DNA from: Nocardia brasiliensis IFM 10847
Lineage (GTDB): Bacteria > Actinomycetota > Actinomycetes > Mycobacteriales > Mycobacteriaceae
Length of the DNA stretch: 64,000 bases
NCBI RefSeq assembly: GCF_000710915.1
Contig: NZ_BAUA01000192.1
Span: forward strand, 1 to 64,000
Direction: 5' to 3'
Part shown: positions 8,174-17,653 of the stretch, one piece after another
Numbering within the stretch: the stretch's first letter is position 1
Layout of the letters: every line of letters begins with the position of its first letter
Position numbers and translations under genes: made by a program
The notes under the pieces: model-generated
Database searches by the model: none
Seen by the model: the letters and a program-made list of their open reading frames with translations, nothing else
What the model was told of the DNA's origin: nothing

Positions 8174-9034
8174 TCAGGCTGCGCCGAGCCGGAATTCGGC
8201 CGCGTGGTCGGTGGCCCACTGCCGGAAGGTGCGCGGCGGCGCCCCGGTGATCCGCTCGACGCTGTCGTGCACCACGGAGGTGAACGATTCCAGCGCGGTG
8301 GCGCGCAGCGCCATGATCGCGTCCGCCAGTTCGGCGGGCACGCCGTGGTCGAGCAGTGCCTGTCGTGCCTGCTCCGGTGCGATCTCGTGGAATTCGAGCG
8401 TCCGGCCGATTATCTCGCCGATGATCGCGGTTTGCTCGCCGGGCGAAAGCGCTTGGGGCCCACTGAGGGTGTAGATCTGCCCCAGGTGCGCGTCGGTGGT
8501 CAGAGCGGCCGCGGCGACCGCTGCGATATCGCGCGGATCGATGACGGCGATGCGGCCCTGGCCATAGGGCGCGTGCACGGCGCCGTGCACGCGGATCGTG
8601 CCCGCCCAGTGCAGCGCGTTGGACATGAAGCCCAGCGGACGGATGACGGTGCACGCCACGCCCGACGCCCGCACCGCCGCTTCCCCGGCGCGATGCCAGG
8701 TCGGGATGGGATCGGTGGCCGTCTCGTCACCGGCACGACCCGACGACAGCTTCACCAGGCAGGTGACCCCCGCGGCGGCCGCCGCCCCGGCGACCGTGGC
8801 GTCGTGCTCGGGAATCGCGGGCCCGGTGGACAGCAGGAAGACGCGGTGGACGTCCCGCATGGCGACGGCCACGGCGGCCGAGTCGCTCAACTCGGCGCGG
8901 ACGACCTCGACGGCGGCGGGCAATCGGGCGGACTCCGGCCGTCTGGTCACCGCCCGCACCCGTTCGCCTGTGGCGAGCAGTTGCTCGATCAGGGCTCGGC
9001 CGACCGTTCCCGTGGCACCGGTAACGAGAATCAT
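8174..9034 (-). CDS. NmrA-like NAD(P)-binding protein (SDR superfamily)
   Basis: 286 residues. The Rossmann glycine motif GATGTVG is at the extreme N-terminus (MILVTGATGTVGRALIEQLL), and there is no canonical YxxxK active site, as in atypical SDRs of the NmrA/QOR2 type. ATG 9034 is chosen because AAGGAAG lies 7 bp upstream and the Rossmann fold begins at residue 2; a longer frame to 9130 adds an arginine-rich non-conserved stretch. Probably a redox sensor or quinone/NAD(P)H-dependent oxidoreductase; the exact role is not visible. Confidence 0.85.
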   Translation of the reverse strand: MILVTGATGTVGRALIEQLLATGERVRAVTRRPESARLPAAVEVVRAELSDSAAVAVAMRDVHRVFLLSTGPAIPEHDATVAGAAAAAGVTCLVKLSSGRAGDETATDPIPTWHRAGEAAVRASGVACTVIRPLGFMSNALHWAGTIRVHGAVHAPYGQGRIAVIDPRDIAAVAAAALTTDAHLGQIYTLSGPQALSPGEQTAIIGEIIGRTLEFHEIAPEQARQALLDHGVPAELADAIMALRATALESFTSVVHDSVERITGAPPRTFRQWATDHAAEFRLGAA

Positions 9035-9233
9035 GATGTCGCTTCCTTTTTCGCGGGGCGGGTGCTCGGATCGAGCACGCTGCGCCGGAGCCAGCATCGG
9101 TCGCCGCCGCGATCTGCTCCATTCATCCACCGGTTATCGGTGGAAAAACTCCATGGCGCGTGCTGGTTCGAAAGGAATCGCCGCACGGACGAACTCGTCG
9201 GCCCGCAGATCCGCCATCCGGGGCAGCCGTCGG

Positions 9234-9716
9234 TCAGCGCACTTCGGGTGGCCGGGGCCAGGGGTTGTCCTCGAGGTGTTCGACGGACTGGTTGAAGCGG
9301 GCGATGAGTCTGCCCAGCTGTTCGATGTCGGCGCCGGGCCAGTCCGCGACCACCGCCCCGATCCCGTCGTGGCTCTGCCTGCGGTCGGAGGCCAGCGCTT
9401 CCAGCCCCTTGGTGCTGGCCCGGATCTTGCGTGCGATCCCGCCCTCTGGGTCCGGCACGCGGTCGACCAGCCCCTGCTTGAGCATCGCGGCGACCTGGCG
9501 GTTGATCGTGGAGATGTCGAGTTGGAAGGCCTCGGACAACTCGCGCAGGCTCAGCGGGTCGTCGCATTCCAGCCTGGTCAGGATGAGAAAGGCCGAGCGG
9601 TCGAGCTGGAAGCCCGGTCTGCGCAGCAGCGACGCGGGGAAGTGCCGGGCGAGCAGAGTCAGCTCGTAGACCAGGCGGGGGAGCGCGGCGTTGTCGGCCG
9701 AACCGGAATCGGACAT
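9234..9716 (-). CDS. MarR family transcriptional regulator
   Basis: About 160 residues with a winged helix in the middle: FLILTRLECDDPLSLRELSEAFQLDISTINRQVAAMLKQGLVDRVPDPEGG, the recognition helix and wing of MarR proteins. It diverges from an MFS exporter gene 74 bp away, and a nested dyad lies between them, so it most likely represses the exporter and itself and is released by a ligand. ATG 9716 and GTG 9722 are both possible starts; neither has a strong ribosome binding site. Confidence 0.9.
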   Translation of the reverse strand: MSDSGSADNAALPRLVYELTLLARHFPASLLRRPGFQLDRSAFLILTRLECDDPLSLRELSEAFQLDISTINRQVAAMLKQGLVDRVPDPEGGIARKIRASTKGLEALASDRRQSHDGIGAVVADWPGADIEQLGRLIARFNQSVEHLEDNPWPRPPEVR

Positions 9717-9754
9717 GGCCACACTATGTCGTGTGCGTCACGCCGATATCAAAT

Positions 9755-9787
9755 TGTGCACCATACACATCGTGTGTAGCGTGCACA
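9755..9787. promoter_or_regulatory. Nested palindromic operator, MarR/MFS intergenic region
   Basis: Two dyads share one centre at base 9771: an outer pair TGTGCA (9755-9760) / TGCACA (9782-9787) and an inner pair TACACA (9764-9769) / TGTGTA (9773-9778). Thirteen of fifteen positions per arm pair. It ends 3 bp before the MFS start codon, so it covers that promoter and is a good candidate for the MarR site. Confidence 0.7.
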
Positions 9788-9790
9788 TTC

Positions 9791-11248
9791 GTGAGTGTTG
9801 CTGCCGACGCGTCTTCGACCGTCTCCGATACCGACGACCGACGGCGTCCGGCGCCGGCCGTGCTGATCGCGACCCTCGGCATGGTCGGTGTCGTCGTCTC
9901 GCTCATGCAGACGCTGGTCATCCCGATCATCCCGTCGTTGCCCACGCTGCTGGACACCTCGGCGGCCAACGCATCGTGGGTGGTCACCGCGACCCTGCTG
10001 GCCGGCGCGGTGGCGACGCCGATCAGCGGGCGGCTCGGCGACATGTTCGGCAAGCGCCGCGTGCTGTTCGCCAACCTGCTGCTGCTGGTCGCGGGCTCGG
10101 TCGTGTGCGCGGCGTTCTCCTCGCTGGTCCCCGAGATCATCGGGCGCTCGCTGCAGGGCGCGGCGGTCGGTGCGATCCCGCTGGGCATCAGCATCATGCG
10201 TGACGAACTGCCCGCCGAGAAGGTCGGTTCGGCCATGGCGATCATGAGCGCCACCCTCGGCGTCGGCGGCGCCCTCGGCCTGCCGCTGGCCGCCGCCATC
10301 GCGCAGAACGCCGACTGGCACATGCTGTTCTGGACCGCCGCAGGGCTCGGTGTCGTCTGTGCCGCACTGGTTTTCGTCTTCGTGCCGGAATCGCCGGTGC
10401 GCACCCCGGCCAAGTTCGACTTCGGTGGCGCGCTCGGTCTGTCGATCGCGTTGCTGGCGTTGCTCATTCCGATCACCAAGGGTGCGGACTGGGGTTGGGC
10501 GAGCGCGCCGACGCTGATCCTGTTCGCGGTGTCGGTGGTGGTGTTCATCGGGTGGGGCGCGTTCGAACTCCGCCAGCGTTCGCCGCTGGTCGACCTGCGG
10601 GTCTCGGCGCGGCCGCGGGTGCTGTTCACCAACCTGGCCTCGATCGCGGTGGGCTTCGCGCTCTACGGCATGTCCCTGACCTTCCCGCAGTTGCTGATGG
10701 CGCCGGAGCAGACCGGCTACGGCTTCGGCCTGACCATGGTGAACGCCGGATTGGCCTTGGCGCCGACCGGTTTCGTGATGATGCTGCTCTCCCCGGTGTC
10801 GGCGCGACTGTCGGCGGCCCGCGGCCCGAAGATCACCCTCGCGCTGGGTGCGGCCGTGATCGCGGCGGGTTACCTGTGCGCGGTGGTGCTGATGAACAGC
10901 GTCTGGGAGATCATGGTCGCGTCGATGATCGTCGCGGCCGGCGTCGGCCTGGCCTACGCCGCGATGCCCGCGCTGATCATGGGCGCGGTGCCGATCACCG
11001 AGACCGCGGCGGCCAACGGCCTGAACTCGCTGATGCGCTCGGTCGGCACGTCCACCTCCTCGGCCGTGATGAGCGTGGTGCTGGCGCATATGACCATGCA
11101 GCTCGGCCCGCACGTGCTGCCCTCGCGCGACGGCTTCCACACCACCTTCCTCATCGCGACGGCCGCGGCCATCGTGGCCATCGTGCTCACCGCGCTGATC
11201 CCGATGCGCCGGGCGGCCGACGCGGCCACCAAGGTGGGCCACGCCTGA
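9791..11248 (+). CDS. MFS transporter, DHA2-like drug exporter
   Basis: 485 residues with about 14 membrane segments. Motif A of the major facilitator superfamily is visible as GRLGDMFGKRRVL after the second segment. The family is proton-coupled multidrug export in the inner membrane. GTG 9791 is the first plausible start, and there is no Shine-Dalgarno sequence before it; together with the operator ending 3 bp upstream this suggests a leaderless or near-leaderless transcript. Divergent from the MarR gene that probably controls it. Confidence 0.92.
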   Translation: MSVAADASSTVSDTDDRRRPAPAVLIATLGMVGVVVSLMQTLVIPIIPSLPTLLDTSAANASWVVTATLLAGAVATPISGRLGDMFGKRRVLFANLLLLVAGSVVCAAFSSLVPEIIGRSLQGAAVGAIPLGISIMRDELPAEKVGSAMAIMSATLGVGGALGLPLAAAIAQNADWHMLFWTAAGLGVVCAALVFVFVPESPVRTPAKFDFGGALGLSIALLALLIPITKGADWGWASAPTLILFAVSVVVFIGWGAFELRQRSPLVDLRVSARPRVLFTNLASIAVGFALYGMSLTFPQLLMAPEQTGYGFGLTMVNAGLALAPTGFVMMLLSPVSARLSAARGPKITLALGAAVIAAGYLCAVVLMNSVWEIMVASMIVAAGVGLAYAAMPALIMGAVPITETAAANGLNSLMRSVGTSTSSAVMSVVLAHMTMQLGPHVLPSRDGFHTTFLIATAAAIVAIVLTALIPMRRAADAATKVGHA

Positions 11249-11262
11249 GCTGAACGTCGTCG

Positions 11263-11292
11263 GGGCCGATTCGAGTTCGCTCGAGTCGGCCC
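11263..11292. terminator. Bidirectional terminator, MFS and WYL genes
   Basis: 13-bp arms GGGCCGATTCGAG / CTCGAGTCGGCCC with one G-T pair and a stable TTCG tetraloop, followed by TTT on the plus strand. It sits between the convergent MFS and WYL genes. Confidence 0.8.
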
Positions 11293-11307
11293 TTTCGTAT
11301 GTCCGGT

Positions 11308-12273
11308 TCAGTCCGGCGGTACGGCCGCGGTGTAGCGGCGGGCGAGGGTGCGGATGTGCGCGACCAGCTCCGGCGGGTCCTCGACGCGGAAATCCATCAT
11401 CAGCATGCTGAGGTAGATGGCGATGGTTTCCAGGGCGTCGGCGCCGGTCAGCAGCACGCAGGTGTTCTCGTCGACGGCCTCGACCACGCCGACCGCGGGA
11501 TTGATTCTGGCGATGACGGTTTCGGCGGAGGCGAGCACCGTGACCCGGGCCTGCACCTGCCAGCCGGTGGTGGCGATATGCCGCATCACGAACGCGACCA
11601 GGTCGTCGTCGGGCAGCGCGCGGGCCGCGAACCGACGGCTGCCGGTGCTCGCGCGCCGCACCCTGGCGACGGGAATCGCACTCCAGGAATGGGTTTCGAG
11701 CAAATAGGCGACGAGGTACCAGCGGCGCTGCCAATTGATCAGCCGATAGGGCTCGATCTCCCCGGACTGCTCGTCCTGCTCCACGAAGACGGTGGCGCCG
11801 TCGCGGATCGCACTGGCCAGCGTGGTCAGCACCTCGGCCGGAACCGGCGCGTCGGGCTCGCGGGAGCCGGTGGTGGCCGGGCCGATCGCGGTGGCCTCGC
11901 GGAGCGCGGACACTTTGCGCTGCAAGCGTTTCGGCAGGATCTGGTCCAGTTTGGCGAGCGCCCGCGTGACGTGGTCGCCGATGTCCGCGATGCCGGTGGC
12001 GCCGTCCTCGGCGAGCCCGACCGCCACCGCGACGGCTACTGCCTCGTCGTCGTCGAGCAACAGTGGCGGCATCGTGGTGCCGCGGCCGAGCCGGTAGCCG
12101 CCCACCGACCCGCGTTGCGCCTGCACCGGATAGCCCAGCTCGCGCAGGCGCTGGATGTCGTGACGCAGTGTGCGATCGGTGACCGCCAAGCGCTCGGCCA
12201 GTTCCCGTCCGGTGTGTGCGCGATCTTGCAGCAGGGCCAGCAAACGCAGTACGCGCACTGTGGTCGGCGTCAC
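11308..12273 (-). CDS. WYL-domain transcriptional regulator
   Basis: 321 residues. The N-terminal HTH of the DeoR/HTH_11 type reads RVLRLLALLQDRAHTGRELAERLAVTDRTLRHDIQRLRELGYPVQAQRG. The WYL sensor domain in the second half contains RLINWQRRWYLVAYLLETHSW, and a C-terminal extension domain follows. GTG 12273 is the start; an ATG two bases upstream is followed at once by a stop. It diverges from the DinB-like gene at 12366 with an inverted repeat between them, so that gene is its likely target. Confidence 0.9.
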   Translation of the reverse strand: MTPTTVRVLRLLALLQDRAHTGRELAERLAVTDRTLRHDIQRLRELGYPVQAQRGSVGGYRLGRGTTMPPLLLDDDEAVAVAVAVGLAEDGATGIADIGDHVTRALAKLDQILPKRLQRKVSALREATAIGPATTGSREPDAPVPAEVLTTLASAIRDGATVFVEQDEQSGEIEPYRLINWQRRWYLVAYLLETHSWSAIPVARVRRASTGSRRFAARALPDDDLVAFVMRHIATTGWQVQARVTVLASAETVIARINPAVGVVEAVDENTCVLLTGADALETIAIYLSMLMMDFRVEDPPELVAHIRTLARRYTAAVPPD

Positions 12274-12290
12274 ATTTTTTCCGTCGTCAT

Positions 12291-12313
12291 ATTAGGAACG
12301 ATATTAGCCTAAT
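12291..12313. promoter_or_regulatory. Inverted repeat in the WYL / DinB-like divergent promoter
   Basis: ATTAGG (12291-12296) and CCTAAT (12308-12313) form a perfect 6-bp dyad with an 11-bp spacer, lying between two divergent starts in an unusually AT-rich 50 bp. Candidate operator for the WYL protein. Confidence 0.5.
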
Positions 12314-12365
12314 GGCCGCATAAGCTCATGTCAGAAGCAAGAACAAGAACTCGAAAGGCTCCGAC

Positions 12366-13013
12366 ATGAACGCCACCAACACCGCCGCCGCCACCCTCAG
12401 CCCCGTCTGGCGCGCCGTGCTCACCGACTCCTACCGCGCCCTGGCAACCGTCGTCGCCGGCGTCCGCGACGACCAGTGGCAGCTGCCGACCCCGTGCTCG
12501 GAATGGAACGTGACCCAGGTGGTGCAGCACGCGGCGGGCGATCAGCTGGCGTTCGCGCAGTTCCTCGGCATCGGCACCGGCCCGGCCTTCAATCCCTTCG
12601 AGCCGTCGGGCAGCATCGACGGCCCCGCGCAGGCCCTGGTGGACGACGCCATCGAGCAGACGACCACGGCGTGGGCGACGGTCGCCGACGGCACCGAGAC
12701 CGTGCCGACCCCGCTGCCGCACGGCGCCCTCGCCACCCCGGTGGCCGCCGTGATGTGCGCGCTGGACGCCGCGGTGCACGCCTGGGATATCGCGATCGCC
12801 ACGGGCCAGCCGTCCCCGCTCACCGACGAGCTCGCCGGCCGCCTGCTCACGGCCGCCCGCGCCCTGCACCCCGCACCGGGCAGCGGCGAGGAAGCCGAGA
12901 TCGTCGAGCCGCTGCGGCAGTGGGGCGCGTACGCGGCCGTCGTCGACGGCAAGCCGGACGACACCGAGGTCGCCGAACTGCTCCGCTACCTCGGTCGTGA
13001 TCCTCGGATCTGA
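12366..13013 (+). CDS. TIGR03086-type maleylpyruvate isomerase / DinB-like metal-binding protein
   Basis: 215 residues. The N-terminal four-helix bundle carries the family pattern VAGVRDDQWQLPTPCSEWNVTQVVQHAAGDQ, where the histidine and the acidic residue belong to the metal site of mycothiol-dependent DinB-like enzymes; HAWDIAIATGQP follows further on. Members act in mycothiol-dependent isomerisation or detoxification, which fits a host that also carries mshB; the substrate here is unknown. GAAAGG precedes ATG 12366 by 7 bp. Divergent from the WYL regulator. Confidence 0.85.
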   Translation: MNATNTAAATLSPVWRAVLTDSYRALATVVAGVRDDQWQLPTPCSEWNVTQVVQHAAGDQLAFAQFLGIGTGPAFNPFEPSGSIDGPAQALVDDAIEQTTTAWATVADGTETVPTPLPHGALATPVAAVMCALDAAVHAWDIAIATGQPSPLTDELAGRLLTAARALHPAPGSGEEAEIVEPLRQWGAYAAVVDGKPDDTEVAELLRYLGRDPRI

Positions 13014-13026
13014 ACCCGGACGAGAC

Positions 13027-13080
13027 CTTTGATGTCCCGCACGCGGAATCGGCGACGATTTCGTCTGCGGGACATCAAAG
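13027..13080. terminator. Long perfect hairpin between convergent genes
   Basis: Perfect 15-bp arms CTTTGATGTCCCGCA (13027-13041) and TGCGGGACATCAAAG (13066-13080). The 24-nt loop can form a second small stem AATCG / CGATT. It lies between the DinB-like gene and the convergent osmoprotectant operon. Longer than a usual terminator stem. Confidence 0.75.
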
Positions 13081-13098
13081 TGTGTGTGGCACAGCCGT

Positions 13099-14073
13099 TC
13101 AGCGAGCAGTGACGAAGCCTTCGGCGACCATCCAGTCGCGGGCGACCTCGGCCGGTTCCCGGCCTTCGACGTCGACCTGCCGGTTCAGCTCGGTGATGGC
13201 CTCGTTGGTCAGGCGTTGCGAGATCGGCTCCAGGATGGTGGCGACCTGGGGGTGCGCGTCGGCGAAGGATGCGCGCATCACCACGGCCGCGTTGTACTTC
13301 GGGAAGAAGGCTCGATCGTCTTGCAGCAGCACCAGATCCAGTGCCGGGATGCGGCCGTCGGTGGCGGCGACGGAACCGAACCGGCACTGTTTGGCGTCGG
13401 CGACGGCCTGGTAGACGATCGGATCCTGGACGATCTGCTTGCGCACCTTGCCGGTGTCGATGGCGTACTTGCGCGCCATGCCGGGGTATCCGTCTTGGCG
13501 CACATTGAATTCCGTGCCGACACAGGTCGCCGCGGCCTCGGGATCGGTGCCGACCAATTTCGCGTAGTCCGACAGTGTGCGCACGCCGGTGCGCTGCGCG
13601 GTGGCCGAACTCGTCACCAGGGCGTAGGTGTTGTTCATCGGCGCCATCGCCGTCCAGAGCATGCCGTGTGCGTCCAGATCGGCCGCGCGCACGGCTTCGA
13701 ACTGACCGAGCTCATCCGGGATCGGTTGTTCCTTGCCGAGATAGTTGACCCAGCCGGTGCCGGTGTAGTCGTAGGCCACATCGATCTGACCGTGTAGTTG
13801 CGCGTCGCGAAGACTGTTGGAGCCCTGGATGTTCGTCAGGTCGCGGACTTGCGCGCCCGCCGCCGACATCGCGAATTCGATGAGATAGCCGAGGATGTTC
13901 TGTTCGGTGAAGTCCTTGGACCCCACGATGATCCGCACGCCGTCGAGTTCTGGTACGGGCTGGATGCTGCCCGGACCGACCCGAAGCGGCACCGCGGCAC
14001 CGGATTCCAGCCCGCACGCCGCGAGCAGCAGCATCCCGGTCGCGAGCGCCAGACTCAGCCGGCGCCGGTTCAC
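13099..14073 (-). CDS. Osmoprotectant (glycine betaine/choline type) ABC transporter substrate-binding lipoprotein
   Basis: 324 residues, OpuAC/OpuBC-type binding protein (PF04069). Lipoprotein signal NRRRLSLALATGMLLLAACG, lipobox LAAC. The mature part starts the fold with IIVGSKDFTEQNILGYLIEFAM and contains DVAYDYTGTGWVNYLG, both typical of OpuBC/ProX-like proteins. It is the last gene of a four-gene operon; its GTG start overlaps the stop of the permease gene by 4 bp (GTGA), which means translational coupling. Binds quaternary amines outside the membrane and delivers them to the two permeases. Confidence 0.92.
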   Translation of the reverse strand: MNRRRLSLALATGMLLLAACGLESGAAVPLRVGPGSIQPVPELDGVRIIVGSKDFTEQNILGYLIEFAMSAAGAQVRDLTNIQGSNSLRDAQLHGQIDVAYDYTGTGWVNYLGKEQPIPDELGQFEAVRAADLDAHGMLWTAMAPMNNTYALVTSSATAQRTGVRTLSDYAKLVGTDPEAAATCVGTEFNVRQDGYPGMARKYAIDTGKVRKQIVQDPIVYQAVADAKQCRFGSVAATDGRIPALDLVLLQDDRAFFPKYNAAVVMRASFADAHPQVATILEPISQRLTNEAITELNRQVDVEGREPAEVARDWMVAEGFVTAR

Positions 14074-14848
14074 CGCAGCCCCCTCGGCCCGAGGAACTGT
14101 TCGGCGAGCGCGCCGAGCCAGTCGACCAGCAGCGCGAGCGCCACCGCGAGCACGGCGCCGACCACCAGCGTGACGTTGTCGCGCAGCTTGTAGCCGGTAT
14201 CGATCAAAATGCCGAGACCGCCCGCGCTGACCAGGAACGACAGTGTCGCGGTGCCGACGGCGAGCACCAGCGAGGTGCGCAGCCCGGCCAGGATGTAGGG
14301 CACCGCGAGCGGAAACTCGATGCGGCGCAACACCGTAACCGCCGACATGCCCTGTCCGCGGCCGGCGTCGATGAGCGTCCGATCCACCTGCTGATAGCCG
14401 AGGATCGTGTTGCGCAGCACCGGAAGCAGCGAATAGAACGCGATCGGCGCGACCCCGATCCAGAACCCGGTGGTGCGGGTCGCCAGATAGAACAGCACGA
14501 TCAAGCCGATCGCGGGCGCGGCCGCGCCGATGTTCGCGATGCCCACGAAAACCGGTGCGATGCGGCGGTATCCGGGTCGGCTGAGCACGGTGCCGAGCGG
14601 CACCGCGACGGCCACGACGATCAGCACCACGGTGGCCGTGATCAGGATGTGCTGCCAGGTGACGGTCACGATATTGCCGGTGTTCAGGCTCGCCTGCTGG
14701 GTGGCGGTCAGGTCTCTGGCGAAGGCCCACACCAGCACCCCCGCGGTGAGCAGGACGACGAGCACCGGCTGCGCGATCAACCGGATTCGCTCGGCTCGGC
14801 GCTGCGCGGCTGGCCCGGCGACAGTCGGTACGGTGTCCGCGGTCGCGG

Positions 14849-14852
<4 letters not shown>
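14070..14852 (-). CDS. Osmoprotectant ABC transporter permease (OpuBD/ProZ type)
   Basis: 260 residues with about six membrane segments. The BPD_transp_1 coupling loop is visible as VDRTLIDAGRGQGMSAVTVLRRIEFPLAVPYILAGLR. The longer N-terminus (MTATADTVPTVAGP, then AQPVLVVLLTAGVLVWAF) distinguishes it from the shorter partner permease of this operon. Start ATG overlaps the end of the ATPase gene by 4 bp (ATGA), and its stop overlaps the binding-protein start. Confidence 0.92.
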
Positions 14853-16070
<1,218 letters not shown>

Positions 16071-16078
<8 letters not shown>

Positions 16079-16721
16079 GGATTCCCCTCGAGGTGGTGAG
16101 ACGTCCGAGCAGGACGTAGATCCCGTCCAATACCAGTGCGAGCACGACGATCAGGACGGTGCCGACGAGTGCCTGCGGCACCGCGTTCGGGCTGCCGAGC
16201 CGGCCGAGGCCGGAGAAGATCAGGTTGCCCAGCCCGGGACCCTTGGCGTAGGCCGCGATGGCCAGGATGCCCATGGACAACTGGGTGCTGACCCGCATAC
16301 CCGTCAGGATGGCCGGCCAGGCCAGCGGCAGTTCGATGGCGGCGAGCACGCGCAGCCGATTCATCCCGACCCCGCGCGCCGCGTCGGTGACCGCGGGATC
16401 CACCGAGGACAGCCCGATGATGGTGTTGCGCAGGATCGGCAGCAGTGCGTAGAGCACCAGCGCGGTGATGGTCGGGCCGACGCCGAGGCCGAGAATCGGA
16501 ATCAGCAGGCCGAGCAGGGCGAACGAGGGCACGGTGAGAATCGCGCTCGCCAGAGCCGTGGCCAGCGAGGAGCCAAGTGGACTGCGGTGCACCAGGATTC
16601 CGATGAGCACCGCGACGATCGTCGCCAGCAGCACCGATTGCAACACCGCCGACACGTGCAGGTAGGAGTCGATGAGCAGCTGATGTCGCCGGTGTACTAC
16701 GAAGGTCCACAGCGTGTCCAG
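16071..16721 (-). CDS. Osmoprotectant ABC transporter permease (OpuBB/ProY type), probable CTG start
   Basis: First gene of the osmoprotectant operon. About five membrane segments and the coupling loop VDPAVTDAARGVGMNRLRVLAAIELPLAWPAIL. A perfect GGGGAGG (16729-16735 on the plus strand) is followed after 7 nt by an in-frame CTG at 16721, giving 216 residues (LDTLWTFVVHRRHQLLIDSY...), the usual size of this family. The only ATG further upstream, at 16841, adds 40 arginine-rich residues of no family resemblance. CTG is rare as a start, so the exact start is uncertain, but the gene is clear. Confidence 0.88.
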
Positions 16722-16848
16722 GGTCGTACCTCCCCGTCGCCCGGTTTTTCGGACCCTATCGCGGATTCCTGCCCGAGGGAGGGAAACGCGGGCGGCGTGG
16801 CGGGTGGTGCGGCGGACCGGGCCGCCGCACCACCGGTTCAACGAGACC

Positions 16849-17241
16849 TCAGACCGCGGATCTGATGTCGGTGTGCACGAAGTCGTTGCCCTTGTAGAGC
16901 AGCGGCTCCTTGGTGACGGTGGCGAGTGCGTAGGCGAAGCAGTCGCCGAGGTTGAGCTGGGCGGGATGCCCGCTGCCCTTGCCGAAGTCGCGGTATGCGG
17001 CGCGGGCTACCGCAGCCTGTTCCACGGAGACGGGAGCCAGTTCAATATCTCCCTCGTCGATCAGGTCTGCGAATCGGCGACTCAGGATCGGATCGCGGCT
17101 GCGATCGACCTTGATCGCCACTTCGAAATGGTTCACCACCGACATCGAGCGGCTTTCCGCCGCGTCGAGCGCGTCGATGAAGTCCCCTCGCTCGGGCTCA
17201 CTGCCGATGATGGCGAGTAGGGCGGATGCGTCGACGATCAT
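16849..17241 (-). CDS. vapC: PIN-domain toxin, VapC family
   Basis: 130 residues. The acidic PIN residues are visible: D4 in MIVDASALLAI, E in VVNHFEVAIKV, and the pair in LGDCFAYALA (D) and GNDFVHTDI (D). VapC toxins are Mg-dependent endoribonucleases that cut tRNA or rRNA. The ATG overlaps the stop of the upstream antitoxin gene by 4 bp (ATGA), the standard VapBC arrangement. The target RNA cannot be inferred. Confidence 0.92.
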   Translation of the reverse strand: MIVDASALLAIIGSEPERGDFIDALDAAESRSMSVVNHFEVAIKVDRSRDPILSRRFADLIDEGDIELAPVSVEQAAVARAAYRDFGKGSGHPAQLNLGDCFAYALATVTKEPLLYKGNDFVHTDIRSAV

Positions 17242-17501
17242 GCGGGCATCCCCTCGTCGTCGTAGAGATCATCGGTGGTGAGAACCGCCCGGGTCTGGGG
17301 TGTCATCCGTGCGTCGATATCGGACACGATCTCCCACAGGCGCTGCCTGCGCGTTTTTCGTGCCGCCTCGCGCTCGGCATCAAGCTCTTTCAGCATGCGT
17401 TTCAGTGCCTCCTCGATTACGCCGGTCTGCGTCAACCCCGTCCGCTCCGCTGCTTCACGTACCAAGGCGTGCACCTTCTCGTTTTTGATGTTCAGTCCCA
17501 T
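17238..17501 (-). CDS. vapB: VapB-type antitoxin
   Basis: 87 residues. The N-terminus MGLNIKNEKVHALVREAAERTGLTQTGVIEEALKRML is a ribbon-helix-helix DNA-binding domain of the VapB/MazE-like Rv0623 group. The C-terminal half (RLWEIVSDIDARM... DDLYDDEG) is the toxin-binding tail. Normally it represses its own promoter together with VapC; palindromes lie just upstream. Confidence 0.9.
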   Translation of the reverse strand: MGLNIKNEKVHALVREAAERTGLTQTGVIEEALKRMLKELDAEREAARKTRRQRLWEIVSDIDARMTPQTRAVLTTDDLYDDEGMPA

Positions 17502-17519
17502 TGTCTACCATTCTGTAGC

Positions 17520-17554
17520 GGGGTAATAGAAAATCTACCCCGGGTACCCGGGTA
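17520..17554. promoter_or_regulatory. Palindromes upstream of vapBC
   Basis: GGGGTA (17520-17525) pairs with TACCCC (17536-17541), and next to it lies the perfect 14-bp palindrome CCCGGGTACCCGGG (17539-17552). They lie 19-53 bp before the vapB start and are the likely VapBC autoregulation site. Confidence 0.55.
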
Positions 17555-17593
17555 GGGCCAAATCGTTTTTCGCCGGGAACCCTTCGGCCCGCC

Positions 17594-17625
17594 CGTTCGT
17601 AGAATTCGGCAAGGGGTCACGAACG
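17594..17625 (+). other. Hairpin in the region before the CHAP-like gene
   Basis: CGTTCGT / ACGAACG, perfect 7-bp arms with an 18-nt loop, 29 bp before the start codon. It may be a 5' UTR structure or an operator; too little is seen to call it a riboswitch. Confidence 0.35.
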
Positions 17626-17653
17626 ACGGGACCGCGACGAACCGGGGGAATTG

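Noticed and set aside
9749..11734. Long minus-strand frame opposite the MFS gene
   Set aside because: Composition HRR/GRR-rich, no family features; the plus strand is an evident transporter.
17555..17653. Cyclic di-AMP (ydaO) riboswitch before the CHAP-like gene
   Set aside because: Only about 100 bp, a single small hairpin and none of the conserved motif series that I could recognise.
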